Part shown: piece by piece, positions 16,501 to 24,179 of the stretch
How the letters are laid out: every line of letters begins with the position of its first letter
How positions within the stretch are numbered: the stretch's first letter is position 1
IMG/VR virus record: IMGVR_UViG_3300017709_000007
Span: 1 to 38,933 of that record
From: a virus
Length of the DNA stretch: 38,933 nt
Direction: 5' to 3' (one strand)
The notes under the pieces: model-generated
The model's input: only the letters and a program-made list of their open reading frames with translations
The model's database searches: none
Told to the model about the DNA's origin: nothing
Position numbers and translations under genes: made by a program

Positions 16501-17394
16501 ATGCCAAGTATATCAGTCACAAATCCAGAGTTAATTACATCTATAGATCTAGGGTCTGCAACGCCTAAACTAGCAGGTGTTGTTGATGTAAGTAACTTTA
16601 GTACTCTTCAAATTATAAACGGCGATAATCAAGATTTAACCGGATTTCAAGGTGTTGAGAACATATCAACACTTACATCTGTAGATATATCTGATAATAA
16701 GATAGTTGGTGATTTACAGGATTTTTCTAACAATAGCAATTGTACTATTATAGATATCCGATCTAATAGATACAATGGTAATATGACTGCGGCATTGCCT
16801 ACAGGAATACAGAAATTTCTTGCAGCCAAGAATAATTTTGTAAGAGACAATAGTGGTACAATTCACAATTTTAGAAATCTTACGAACTTGGCGGTATATA
16901 TTACATCTAATCAAAGCGATAGTTTCGGTGTTAATTCAAATATCGACACTGGAGGAGATGCTACGCTCAACTGGAGCGGGCCTGGTCTATTGGCCAATAC
17001 TGCAGTTACAACGGCTGAAGGTATAGAAGGAGCAATACCAGAAAGTATTCGAATTTTAAATCTAAATAATACAAACATTTCGAAAGATTCGAAAAGAATA
17101 CTTTTAACACAACTTTACGATACGTTTGGTGCTCCCGTAGTTGCTGGCACTAAGGCCGCGAATTGGATTCAAACTACTGCGGTAAATGGAGTATTGTACA
17201 ATGGACAATCAGGAAACCCTACAGCCCAGATCAACGTAAACAATCAGCGCGGGATACATGACAACGCTAATCCGGCTGCAGACCACTGGCATAAATTGGT
17301 AGGAAAGCATTCCGCAGTTTCAATTTATGATGCGATGCAAGCATTAGTTAATGCTGGTTTTGATCTATACGGCTACGGAAGTACTACCCCATAA
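16501..17394 (+). CDS. leucine-rich-repeat-like virion-associated protein
   Basis: The 297 residues include irregular leucine-rich-like repeats between about residues 30 and 135. The units are L-Q-I-I-N-G-D-N-Q-D-L-T-G-F, L-T-S-V-D-I-S-D-N-K-I-V-G-D-L and T-I-I-D-I-R-S-N-R-Y-N-G-N-M; a further unit, I-R-I-L-N-L-N-N-T-N-I-S, lies near residue 182. The L-x-x-L/I-x-I-x-x-N spacing is what supports the call. The C-terminal third has no recognised domain. There is no signal peptide, which fits a virion part rather than a secreted protein. Set among fibre genes, a host-recognition or fibre-decorating role is likely, but it could also be a separate adhesin. Confidence 0.6.
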   Translation: MPSISVTNPELITSIDLGSATPKLAGVVDVSNFSTLQIINGDNQDLTGFQGVENISTLTSVDISDNKIVGDLQDFSNNSNCTIIDIRSNRYNGNMTAALPTGIQKFLAAKNNFVRDNSGTIHNFRNLTNLAVYITSNQSDSFGVNSNIDTGGDATLNWSGPGLLANTAVTTAEGIEGAIPESIRILNLNNTNISKDSKRILLTQLYDTFGAPVVAGTKAANWIQTTAVNGVLYNGQSGNPTAQINVNNQRGIHDNANPAADHWHKLVGKHSAVSIYDAMQALVNAGFDLYGYGSTTP

Positions 17395-17403
17395 AAATTT
17401 AAA

Positions 17404-17619
17404 ATGGCTATTCAAGAACATACAGAAGAAATAAACGATATTAATCTGACGTCAACGAAATGCGGGATTGTTTTATCGGATGATAATAAAATACTCAGTA
17501 AAAACGTAGGGTGTAGCATTCTGACTAAGAAAAAGGTTGTAACTGGTACACTTCTTCAAATAGACGCGTATATAGAAGATAATAGCTTGGAATATTACGT
17601 TCCTGAATGGGACGAATAA
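17404..17619 (+). CDS. small acidic protein, 71 aa (unknown)
   Basis: ATG 17404 lies 9 bases after the LRR-like gene and has no Shine-Dalgarno. The protein is acidic and probably beta-rich (C-G-I-V-L-S-D-D-N-K, V-V-T-G-T-L-L-Q-I-D-A-Y-I), with two cysteines. I recognise no family. The compact position between structural genes suggests it is real. It may be a small fibre-associated or chaperone protein, but nothing in the sequence shows which. Confidence 0.6.
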   Translation: MAIQEHTEEINDINLTSTKCGIVLSDDNKILSKNVGCSILTKKKVVTGTLLQIDAYIEDNSLEYYVPEWDE

Positions 17620-17655
17620 ATAAACATCTTATAGCACGGTGATAGCTATAATTAT

Positions 17656-17663
17656 TATAAATA
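17656..17663 (+). promoter_or_regulatory. late promoter box, 6 nt from ATG 17670
   Basis: An exact TATAAATA ends 6 bases before ATG 17670. A weak 7-bp inverted repeat (17629-17635 with 17645-17651) lies just upstream. No Shine-Dalgarno is visible. Confidence 0.72.
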
Positions 17664-17669
17664 GATAAC

Positions 17670-18017
17670 ATGGCTACTTACTCAAATTTATACATAGATC
17701 AAGGGTCGGACTTTACTGCGACCATAGACTTATCGCAGACAACTGGTTCTTTAAATCTGACAGGATACACCGGTGCAGGCACAATTGCAAAATCTTACGA
17801 TGGAACGAGTAAAGGAAGTTTTACTGTAAGCGTAGATTCTGCTGATAACGAGCTTGACATATCTTTAACCGCAGCTCAGACAGCTGGTCTTAAACCAGGA
17901 AGATATGTGTATGATGTTATAATAAAGTCTGCAGCTGGTGTGATTACTCGTGTTTTAGAGGGCCAGCTGAATGTTACGCCAGGCGTGACATTTGATTCTT
18001 CAGCCCCTGAGACATAA
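17670..18017 (+). CDS. conserved-type small beta-sandwich structural protein
   Basis: The 115 residues resemble a small protein common beside fibre genes in marine T4-like phages. The pattern is L-Y-I-D-Q-G-S-D-F-T-A-T-I-D-L near the start, L-N-L-T-G-Y, G-R-Y-V-Y-D-V-I-I-K-S in the second half, and V-L-E-G-Q-L-N-V-T-P-G-V-T at the end. The alternating hydrophobic pattern fits an Ig-like or BppU-N-like sandwich. A role at the base of the large fibre encoded 4 bases downstream is likely by context. I recall the family but not a demonstrated function. Confidence 0.65.
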   Translation: MATYSNLYIDQGSDFTATIDLSQTTGSLNLTGYTGAGTIAKSYDGTSKGSFTVSVDSADNELDISLTAAQTAGLKPGRYVYDVIIKSAAGVITRVLEGQLNVTPGVTFDSSAPET

Positions 18018-18020
18018 GAA

Positions 18021-21000
18021 ATGGCAACTATTAAATCAACTGTAGTAACAGATAATAGGATTAACGCCAATGTTAGTCCGCCTTCTAAAATAGTACCAAA
18101 AAATGTGGTGCTTCATGACGTAACTGCGGCATCTGTTGGTTTAGAAAACGTAGATAACACGAGTGATATTAATAAACCTGTATCTACTGCTACGCAAACT
18201 GCTTTAGATTTAAAGGCAAATCAAAGTACAACTTACAGCAAGACAGAAGTTGATGCTGAAGTGACAGCAGCAGAAACTGCAGCTTCTTCGGCCTTGACGG
18301 CCCACGCTAATTTAACGAATAATCCTCACAGTGTTACTAAAACTCAAGTAGGATTAGGTAATGTTGAAGATAAATCAGCAGCGACAATCATCGGCGAAAT
18401 AGTTGATAGTGATATACCGAGTACAATAACACGAGATAGCGAACTAAGTGCTCATACGTCTTTAACTAATAATCCTCACAGTGTTACTAAAACTCAAGTT
18501 GGATTGAGTAATGTTGATAACGAATCTAAAGCGGTCATGTTCACAGACCCGACATTTACTGGTAATCCACAATCAAACGCGGCACCAACTTCAAACGATC
18601 ATTTAACAAATAAAACTTATGTAGATGCTCAAGTAGCAGGTGTAGTTGATTCTGCTCCTGAAGCATTAAACACTTTGAATGAATTGGCCGACGCACTCGG
18701 CGATGATCAAAATTTTGCTACTACAACCGCTACGTCGATTGGAGAAAAATTAGCGAAGGCAAGTAATTTATCAGACTTAGCAAATGTTGCTACTGCAAAA
18801 ACCAATTTAGGATTAGGTAATGTTGAAGATAAGTCGGCTGCTACTATTATAAGCGAAATAGTTGATTCAGATATACCAAGCACGATCGCAAGAGATTCAG
18901 AACTAACAGCGCACACGTCCTTAACTAATAATCCTCATAGTGTTACTGCAACACAAGTAGGATTAGGTAATGTTACGAATGAGTCGAAGTCTACAATGTT
19001 TACGGGTGCAGTATTTACTGGTGACCTAACATCTGACACAGATACTTTATTTGTCGATTCAACAAATCATCGAGTAGGTATAAGAACAACATCTCCTACT
19101 TGCGCTCTGGACATGGATGGCCATTTTAGGTTATTAGTATCACCAGAAAATCGTATTGATGGCCAGGCTTCAGCTTTAATTAAAGGTACAAATGGACGCG
19201 CTGCAAATTTAAGAGTTGTAGGTCCAGTTACAGTAACACACGATTTATTTAAAAACAGTGGTGATACTGGTGGTTTTGCAGATAACTCAAATCACTTTCA
19301 TACTGTACAAAAGATTAATCGTATTACCCAACAATCTGGATCGGGTACTCCTAATGAAAGAGTACAAGAACAATACTACGCTATTGAGAATAATAATCTT
19401 AAAAATAATAAAGCTGCATTTTGGAATTGGCACCGAGTGTCAAAAGAAGTTTCTAGTACTTCAGTAAGTTTAACAAATTTAGTTGGATGGGACGTTTCGG
19501 GCATTCAAGATAGCTCTAATCGAACTGCTACATCGCAAGTATTATTTCCAACAGGTGGTGCTGAAGCCACTACTTTTACTTTCGACACTGCTGGCAATAA
19601 CCCATTTGCGTTAAACGACGTATTACGAATTACCGTTAATATAGATTTCGAAGGTGCAATTGTAGCAGCAACCAATTTTGCTAAAGTTACTGCAGTAAGT
19701 GGTACAACCGCAACCGTTGTTCTTTATGGCGGTAACTATAAAACAACTGACGAGGTTGCAGATGGAAATAGTCAGACTGCAGTCACTACGGGGTTTTCTA
19801 TTAAGAAAATTGATACAGCTCAATACATGCCACTTGCATCAGGCACTGGCATCGATGTATTGAGTGACTCTACTCGAACAACTACTACTGACACATTTAA
19901 GATTACTTTTGCCAGCGCACACGGACTTGAATTAAACGACACAGTTTCAATTATCACAGATAACACTGGAGGATTTCAGGCTGCTGAAGTAGCATTCGTA
20001 AAAAGTGTAGGTTCTACTACAGAAGCAACATTTGTTTATGGCCGAGTCTTTGAACCAGCGAGTAGGTTAGCACTAAGTGATATTGGAAATAGCTCAGTTG
20101 TCGGGGTGTTAAAAGGAACACTTGATGGTCTTCATAGATTTACTGCAGGTGACCAGCTAATGCACTTTAATGCAGATAACGAAGGCAGGTATAAGAGTTA
20201 TCAAATAGGACCAGGTTCTGAAGTTGGTGCAGATTGTATTGCAATCGGTAAGAACGTTTATAATAAAGACGCTTCGACTATTAAGATTGGTTATGATAAT
20301 GCAATGCTCGACGTACGGTCAGATGGCATTGTAGTTGATGGTAAGGTTGGTATAGGAACTAATACACCGACTGAAGCATTAGATGTTGTCGGAAATATTA
20401 CAGTAAGCGGAGATATTACAACAGCTAGTGATATCAATACAGTAGACTTAAAAGTAAGCGGTACTTCATTTTTAGAGAATGAGGTAATTGTAGGTTCTAA
20501 TCAAACAAGGACAGAAACACCAGATGCTAATATGCATATTGTTGATCCTGGTATCGCAAGACTCCACATTGTAGGAAATAACTCAGGCGGAGAACAAGGG
20601 ACTATAGCCTTTTATAAATCAACCGAAGATGCCTTTGCTGGTATTACGGGTGTTAACACCGGTGTAGGTGCAGGTGATTTACACTTTAAAACTGACGATG
20701 GTACTGCTCATAGCACTAAAATGGTTGTTCAAAGCGATGGCAATGTTGGTATAGGAACTACATCGCCTGCTGAAGCATTAGAAGTTAATGGAAGTATTAA
20801 AGTTACACCTGTAACATATGCAGGTAACCAAGATGCTTATATTCTAAAGAGTGGAGCTTCAAATAACGCAAGTTGGGACGGGATTGGTTTTAAGTTTAAG
20901 TCTGACGCGACTGGAAATCCTTTCATGACCGCAGCGTGGCACGATGGTACTGACACAATGACATGGAAAGGTGATAAGGTTGGTATAGGAACTAATTCAC

Positions 21001-24000
21001 CTACCGAACTATTAGATGTTGCAGGAAATATTACTGCAAGTGGAAGTGTAACTGCTGCAACACCAACTGCAAGTACACATTTGACTACAAAGGCTTATGT
21101 CGATGCTCAAATAACAGGAGCAGGGACTTCAGCTTCTTCTGGATTAAGTGCTCATACATCTTTAACCAATAATCCACATAGTGTTACTAAAGCACAAGTT
21201 GGATTAGGTAATGTTGAAGATAAATCGTCTGCCACAATACGTAGTGAAATAGTTGATTCAGATATACCAAACACAATAACACGAGATAGCGAACTAACTG
21301 CACATACTAGTTTAACTAACAATCCTCATAGCGTAACTAAGGCACAGGTTGGATTAACTAATGTAGAAGATAAGTCAGCTGCTACGATCATAGGAGAAAT
21401 AGTTGATAGTGATATACCATCTACAATAACAAGAGACAGCGAATTAAGTGCTCATACGTCTTTAACTAATAATCCCCATAGCGTAACTGCGACTCAAGTT
21501 GGATTAGGTAGTGTTGAAGATAAATCTTCTGCCACAATACGTAGTGAAATAGTTGATGGTGATATACCAAGTACTATTACTCGAGATAGCGAACTAAGTG
21601 CACATACTAGTTTAACCGATAATCCTCATAGTGTAACGAGAGCACAACTAAACATTGATACAACCGATACTGTAACGTTTGGTGGTGTAAATGTATCTAC
21701 TGCTCCAACGTCTGGTAATCATCTCACAAATAAAACTTATGTAGATGCTCAAGTAGCAGGTGTAGTTGATTCAGCTCCAGCCGCATTAGATACTTTAAAT
21801 GAATTGGCAGCAGCTTTAGGTGATGATGCTAGTTTTGCAACTACGACTGCTACGTCGATTGGAGAAAAATTAGCGAAGGCAAGTAACTTATTAGATTTAA
21901 ATAATGTTGCTACCGCAAGAACTAATTTGGGACTAGGCACTGCAGCAACTACTGCTTCAAGTGATTATGCTCCTGCGGCGGGTTCTTCTAGTATTACAAC
22001 TGTTGGAACTATAGGAACAGGAACGTGGCAAGGTACGGCGATTGCAGATGCTTACGTAGGTGATTTAACGACAAGTAAAATCACTTCAGGCACTTTTGCC
22101 GATGCCAGAATTTCATCATCCAGTGTAACACAACACTCGGGTGATATTACAAGTGTAGGAACATTAACATCTGCTACAATATCAGGCACCTTAACAACGC
22201 ATAGTATAGCAGGTGGAACTTCAGCTGGTTCGGTTGCACCTATAGTTATTGAAGGTGGAACTTGCACCAGCACAGGTGCACTTGGTGGCGGTACTCTCGT
22301 GCTTGAAGGTGGTGAATCACCCAATAATACAGCATACCACGGTGATATTGTGATAGGACCATTTCACACAGGAGGTATTAATATTGGTAAACAAGCTGTT
22401 ACTACTACACAAGTTTTTGGTGAATTCAGAGTTGATAGCGATACTAATGCTAATCCATTTACATTAAAAGTTGATACTGCAAATGACAGAGTTGGAATTA
22501 ATAAAGATGCACCAACTGAAGCATTAGATGTTGTAGGAAATATCACAGCAAGTGGAAGTGTAACTGGCGCTACATTAGCAGGAACTCTTTCAACAGCTGC
22601 TCAACCAAACATTACAAGTGTCGGCGATTTAACTGACTTGACAGTAGACACAGACACTTTAGTCGTCAACGCTAATAACAACTATGTCGGCATCAATAAA
22701 GCTGTTCCTACTGCCGCATTAGATGTAGTCGGAGACGTAGACGTGACTGGGGAGGTTGAAGCAAATTCTGTTCAATCCAATTTTTATTATGGAGGAACGG
22801 CTGCTTTTGCAGCGACAAGTATATCTGGGGATTTGACGGTAAACGGAGATGCTAGCATAAGTGGAGACCTTACTTATTCTGGAACGGGAACTTTCAATGT
22901 GGCAGGAGACATAGACGTAAGTGGAAACCTTGATGTAAGTCAAGTAATCGACTGTCCCCAGATAGATGCAACTACAGCAAATTTTGGAATCGGAACAATT
23001 GATAGTTCTGATGTGGCATTTCCGGATGCATTGACTTTTTCAGTTGATACAGATACCTTTGTAGTTAATTCGAGTACAGATAAAGTTGGTATTAATGTTG
23101 CATCACCAACGTCTGCTTTACACGTAAAAAATACAAGTTCAGGCAATGTTCTTCGTCAACTTCGATTACACAATGATTCGACCACTGCTGGTACTGGTAC
23201 AGGTATAGCATTTACTAATAGCTCATCTGAAACTTTTGTTAGCGCGTCCATAGATTCTGTTAGAGATACTACCACCGCAAATGGTAATCTAGTATTCTCT
23301 ACTCGAGCAGATGCCACTGCGAATGATGATAATGCTGTTATTGAAAGAATGCGTATTAACCCTACGGGTGAAGTTGGTATTGGTAAGACTGCTACTACTG
23401 GAGTTGAATTAGATGTTAGTGGCGATATCGCTGCGAGTGGTAACTTAAGTATCGATACTAATATTTTAAAGGTTGATACAACGTTAAACAAAGTTGGTAT
23501 TAAACATACACCTGTGGCTGCTTCGGCTGATTTACACGTAAATGGTTCGATGATAGTTGCCAGTGGCGTCGAAAAAGGTTTAAGCATTATTCCAGGTGCA
23601 TATCAATATAGCATAGGCGATATAGATGGTGGAGAGAACGGAACTTATTTAGAAATAGATTCTGTTAATACATTTGCTAGATTACATGGTGGAGGTCTTG
23701 CCATAGGTAAAGCTTTAACGACTGGAAAAACATTAGACGTTGCCGGAAACGCATTAATAAGTAACTTGGAAGTTGACGGTACTTTATCTGTACCTGGAGA
23801 GATAAATACATCATCCGATATTGAGTGCACTGGTGGAGCTGGTATTAATGCAACTGGAACTATAGAAGCAAAGGGATATTCATTAAATGCAGATACATTT
23901 ACAGTTGTATCGACTACCTCTACACTTGCAGCATCTACGAATGGATTAACAGTGATATTACAAAACACTGGTCCTATCACTATCACACTTCCAACATTGG

Positions 24001-24179
24001 CAGCTGGTCATGTAACAACATTTATATCAGAAACTATTCACGGAGTTACATTTGTTGGTGCTACAGGAATTACGGTGAATTCGTTTCAAGGAGCTAATAC
24101 TACTGCTGGACAATTTGCTCAATGTCAAGTAATATACAAAACAACTACAGCCGCATTCCTTGGAGGTAATTTAGTATGA
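18021..24179 (+). CDS. giant repeat-rich tail fibre, 2052 aa
   Basis: This is a long fibrous adhesin. Residues 20-330 carry three A-H-x-x-L-T-N-N-P-H-S-V-T units, and residues 1040-1215 carry four more at an exact 50-residue period. Between and after them lie about nine V-G-I-x-T-T-S-P-like shaft units, each followed by an A-L-D-V-x-G-N stretch. Residues about 370-740 hold a non-repetitive region with a histidine-containing segment (N-S-N-H-F-H) and a strand-rich part. The last 95 residues form a compact domain (I-L-Q-N-T-G-P-I-T-I-T-L-P) like the C-terminal tips of other marine phage fibres. It probably trimerises as a long tail fibre. It starts 3 bases after the previous stop and shares ATGA with the next gene (4-base overlap). 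Confidence 0.82.
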   Translation: MATIKSTVVTDNRINANVSPPSKIVPKNVVLHDVTAASVGLENVDNTSDINKPVSTATQTALDLKANQSTTYSKTEVDAEVTAAETAASSALTAHANLTNNPHSVTKTQVGLGNVEDKSAATIIGEIVDSDIPSTITRDSELSAHTSLTNNPHSVTKTQVGLSNVDNESKAVMFTDPTFTGNPQSNAAPTSNDHLTNKTYVDAQVAGVVDSAPEALNTLNELADALGDDQNFATTTATSIGEKLAKASNLSDLANVATAKTNLGLGNVEDKSAATIISEIVDSDIPSTIARDSELTAHTSLTNNPHSVTATQVGLGNVTNESKSTMFTGAVFTGDLTSDTDTLFVDSTNHRVGIRTTSPTCALDMDGHFRLLVSPENRIDGQASALIKGTNGRAANLRVVGPVTVTHDLFKNSGDTGGFADNSNHFHTVQKINRITQQSGSGTPNERVQEQYYAIENNNLKNNKAAFWNWHRVSKEVSSTSVSLTNLVGWDVSGIQDSSNRTATSQVLFPTGGAEATTFTFDTAGNNPFALNDVLRITVNIDFEGAIVAATNFAKVTAVSGTTATVVLYGGNYKTTDEVADGNSQTAVTTGFSIKKIDTAQYMPLASGTGIDVLSDSTRTTTTDTFKITFASAHGLELNDTVSIITDNTGGFQAAEVAFVKSVGSTTEATFVYGRVFEPASRLALSDIGNSSVVGVLKGTLDGLHRFTAGDQLMHFNADNEGRYKSYQIGPGSEVGADCIAIGKNVYNKDASTIKIGYDNAMLDVRSDGIVVDGKVGIGTNTPTEALDVVGNITVSGDITTASDINTVDLKVSGTSFLENEVIVGSNQTRTETPDANMHIVDPGIARLHIVGNNSGGEQGTIAFYKSTEDAFAGITGVNTGVGAGDLHFKTDDGTAHSTKMVVQSDGNVGIGTTSPAEALEVNGSIKVTPVTYAGNQDAYILKSGASNNASWDGIGFKFKSDATGNPFMTAAWHDGTDTMTWKGDKVGIGTNSPTELLDVAGNITASGSVTAATPTASTHLTTKAYVDAQITGAGTSASSGLSAHTSLTNNPHSVTKAQVGLGNVEDKSSATIRSEIVDSDIPNTITRDSELTAHTSLTNNPHSVTKAQVGLTNVEDKSAATIIGEIVDSDIPSTITRDSELSAHTSLTNNPHSVTATQVGLGSVEDKSSATIRSEIVDGDIPSTITRDSELSAHTSLTDNPHSVTRAQLNIDTTDTVTFGGVNVSTAPTSGNHLTNKTYVDAQVAGVVDSAPAALDTLNELAAALGDDASFATTTATSIGEKLAKASNLLDLNNVATARTNLGLGTAATTASSDYAPAAGSSSITTVGTIGTGTWQGTAIADAYVGDLTTSKITSGTFADARISSSSVTQHSGDITSVGTLTSATISGTLTTHSIAGGTSAGSVAPIVIEGGTCTSTGALGGGTLVLEGGESPNNTAYHGDIVIGPFHTGGINIGKQAVTTTQVFGEFRVDSDTNANPFTLKVDTANDRVGINKDAPTEALDVVGNITASGSVTGATLAGTLSTAAQPNITSVGDLTDLTVDTDTLVVNANNNYVGINKAVPTAALDVVGDVDVTGEVEANSVQSNFYYGGTAAFAATSISGDLTVNGDASISGDLTYSGTGTFNVAGDIDVSGNLDVSQVIDCPQIDATTANFGIGTIDSSDVAFPDALTFSVDTDTFVVNSSTDKVGINVASPTSALHVKNTSSGNVLRQLRLHNDSTTAGTGTGIAFTNSSSETFVSASIDSVRDTTTANGNLVFSTRADATANDDNAVIERMRINPTGEVGIGKTATTGVELDVSGDIAASGNLSIDTNILKVDTTLNKVGIKHTPVAASADLHVNGSMIVASGVEKGLSIIPGAYQYSIGDIDGGENGTYLEIDSVNTFARLHGGGLAIGKALTTGKTLDVAGNALISNLEVDGTLSVPGEINTSSDIECTGGAGINATGTIEAKGYSLNADTFTVVSTTSTLAASTNGLTVILQNTGPITITLPTLAAGHVTTFISETIHGVTFVGATGITVNSFQGANTTAGQFAQCQVIYKTTTAAFLGGNLV
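18297..19010 (+). repeat. first NNPHSVT repeat cluster
   Basis: Three NNPHSVT-type coding repeats begin at 18318, 18468 and 18927. The first two are 150 bases apart. The third follows an inserted block (about 18540-18800) related to 21660-21920. Each unit reads on into V-G-L-x-N-V and often I-V-D-S-D-I-P-S-T-I. Confidence 0.85.
18606..18766 (+). repeat. duplicated block, copy 1 (partner at 21726-21886)
   Basis: Bases 18606-18652 are identical to 21726-21772, and 18729-18766 to 21849-21886, both at a constant offset of 3120 bases. Identity at the DNA level over 47 and 38 bases, not only in protein, points to recent duplication or gene conversion within the fibre gene. Confidence 0.85.
21148..21660 (+). 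repeat. second NNPHSVT repeat cluster, 150-nt period
   Basis: Four units begin at 21168, 21318, 21468 and 21618 with an exact 150-base period. Most carry V-G-L-x-x-V-E-D-K-S, E-I-V-D-x-D-I-P and I-T-R-D-S-E-L. The fourth is cut short and leads into the duplicated block at 21726. Confidence 0.87.
21726..21886 (+). repeat. duplicated block, copy 2 (partner at 18606-18766)
   Basis: This is the second copy of the block described at 18606. It encodes N-K-T-Y-V-D-A-Q-V-A-G-V-V-D-S-A-P and then A-T-S-I-G-E-K-L-A-K-A-S-N-L. Confidence 0.85.

Noticed and set aside
17615-17622. AATAAATA overlapping the stop of the 71-residue gene
   Set aside because: A better exact TATAAATA lies 41 bases downstream at 17656 in front of the next gene, so this one is probably part of the stop context.
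17629-17651. 7-bp inverted repeat before the promoter at 17656
   Set aside because: The stem is short and AT-rich, the loop is 9 bases and no U-run follows, so it is too weak to call a terminator.
23156-23587. Minus-strand frame of 143 codons opposite the giant fibre
   Set aside because: It is one of many antisense frames produced by biased codons of the fibre. It has no ribosome site, promoter or recognisable domain.
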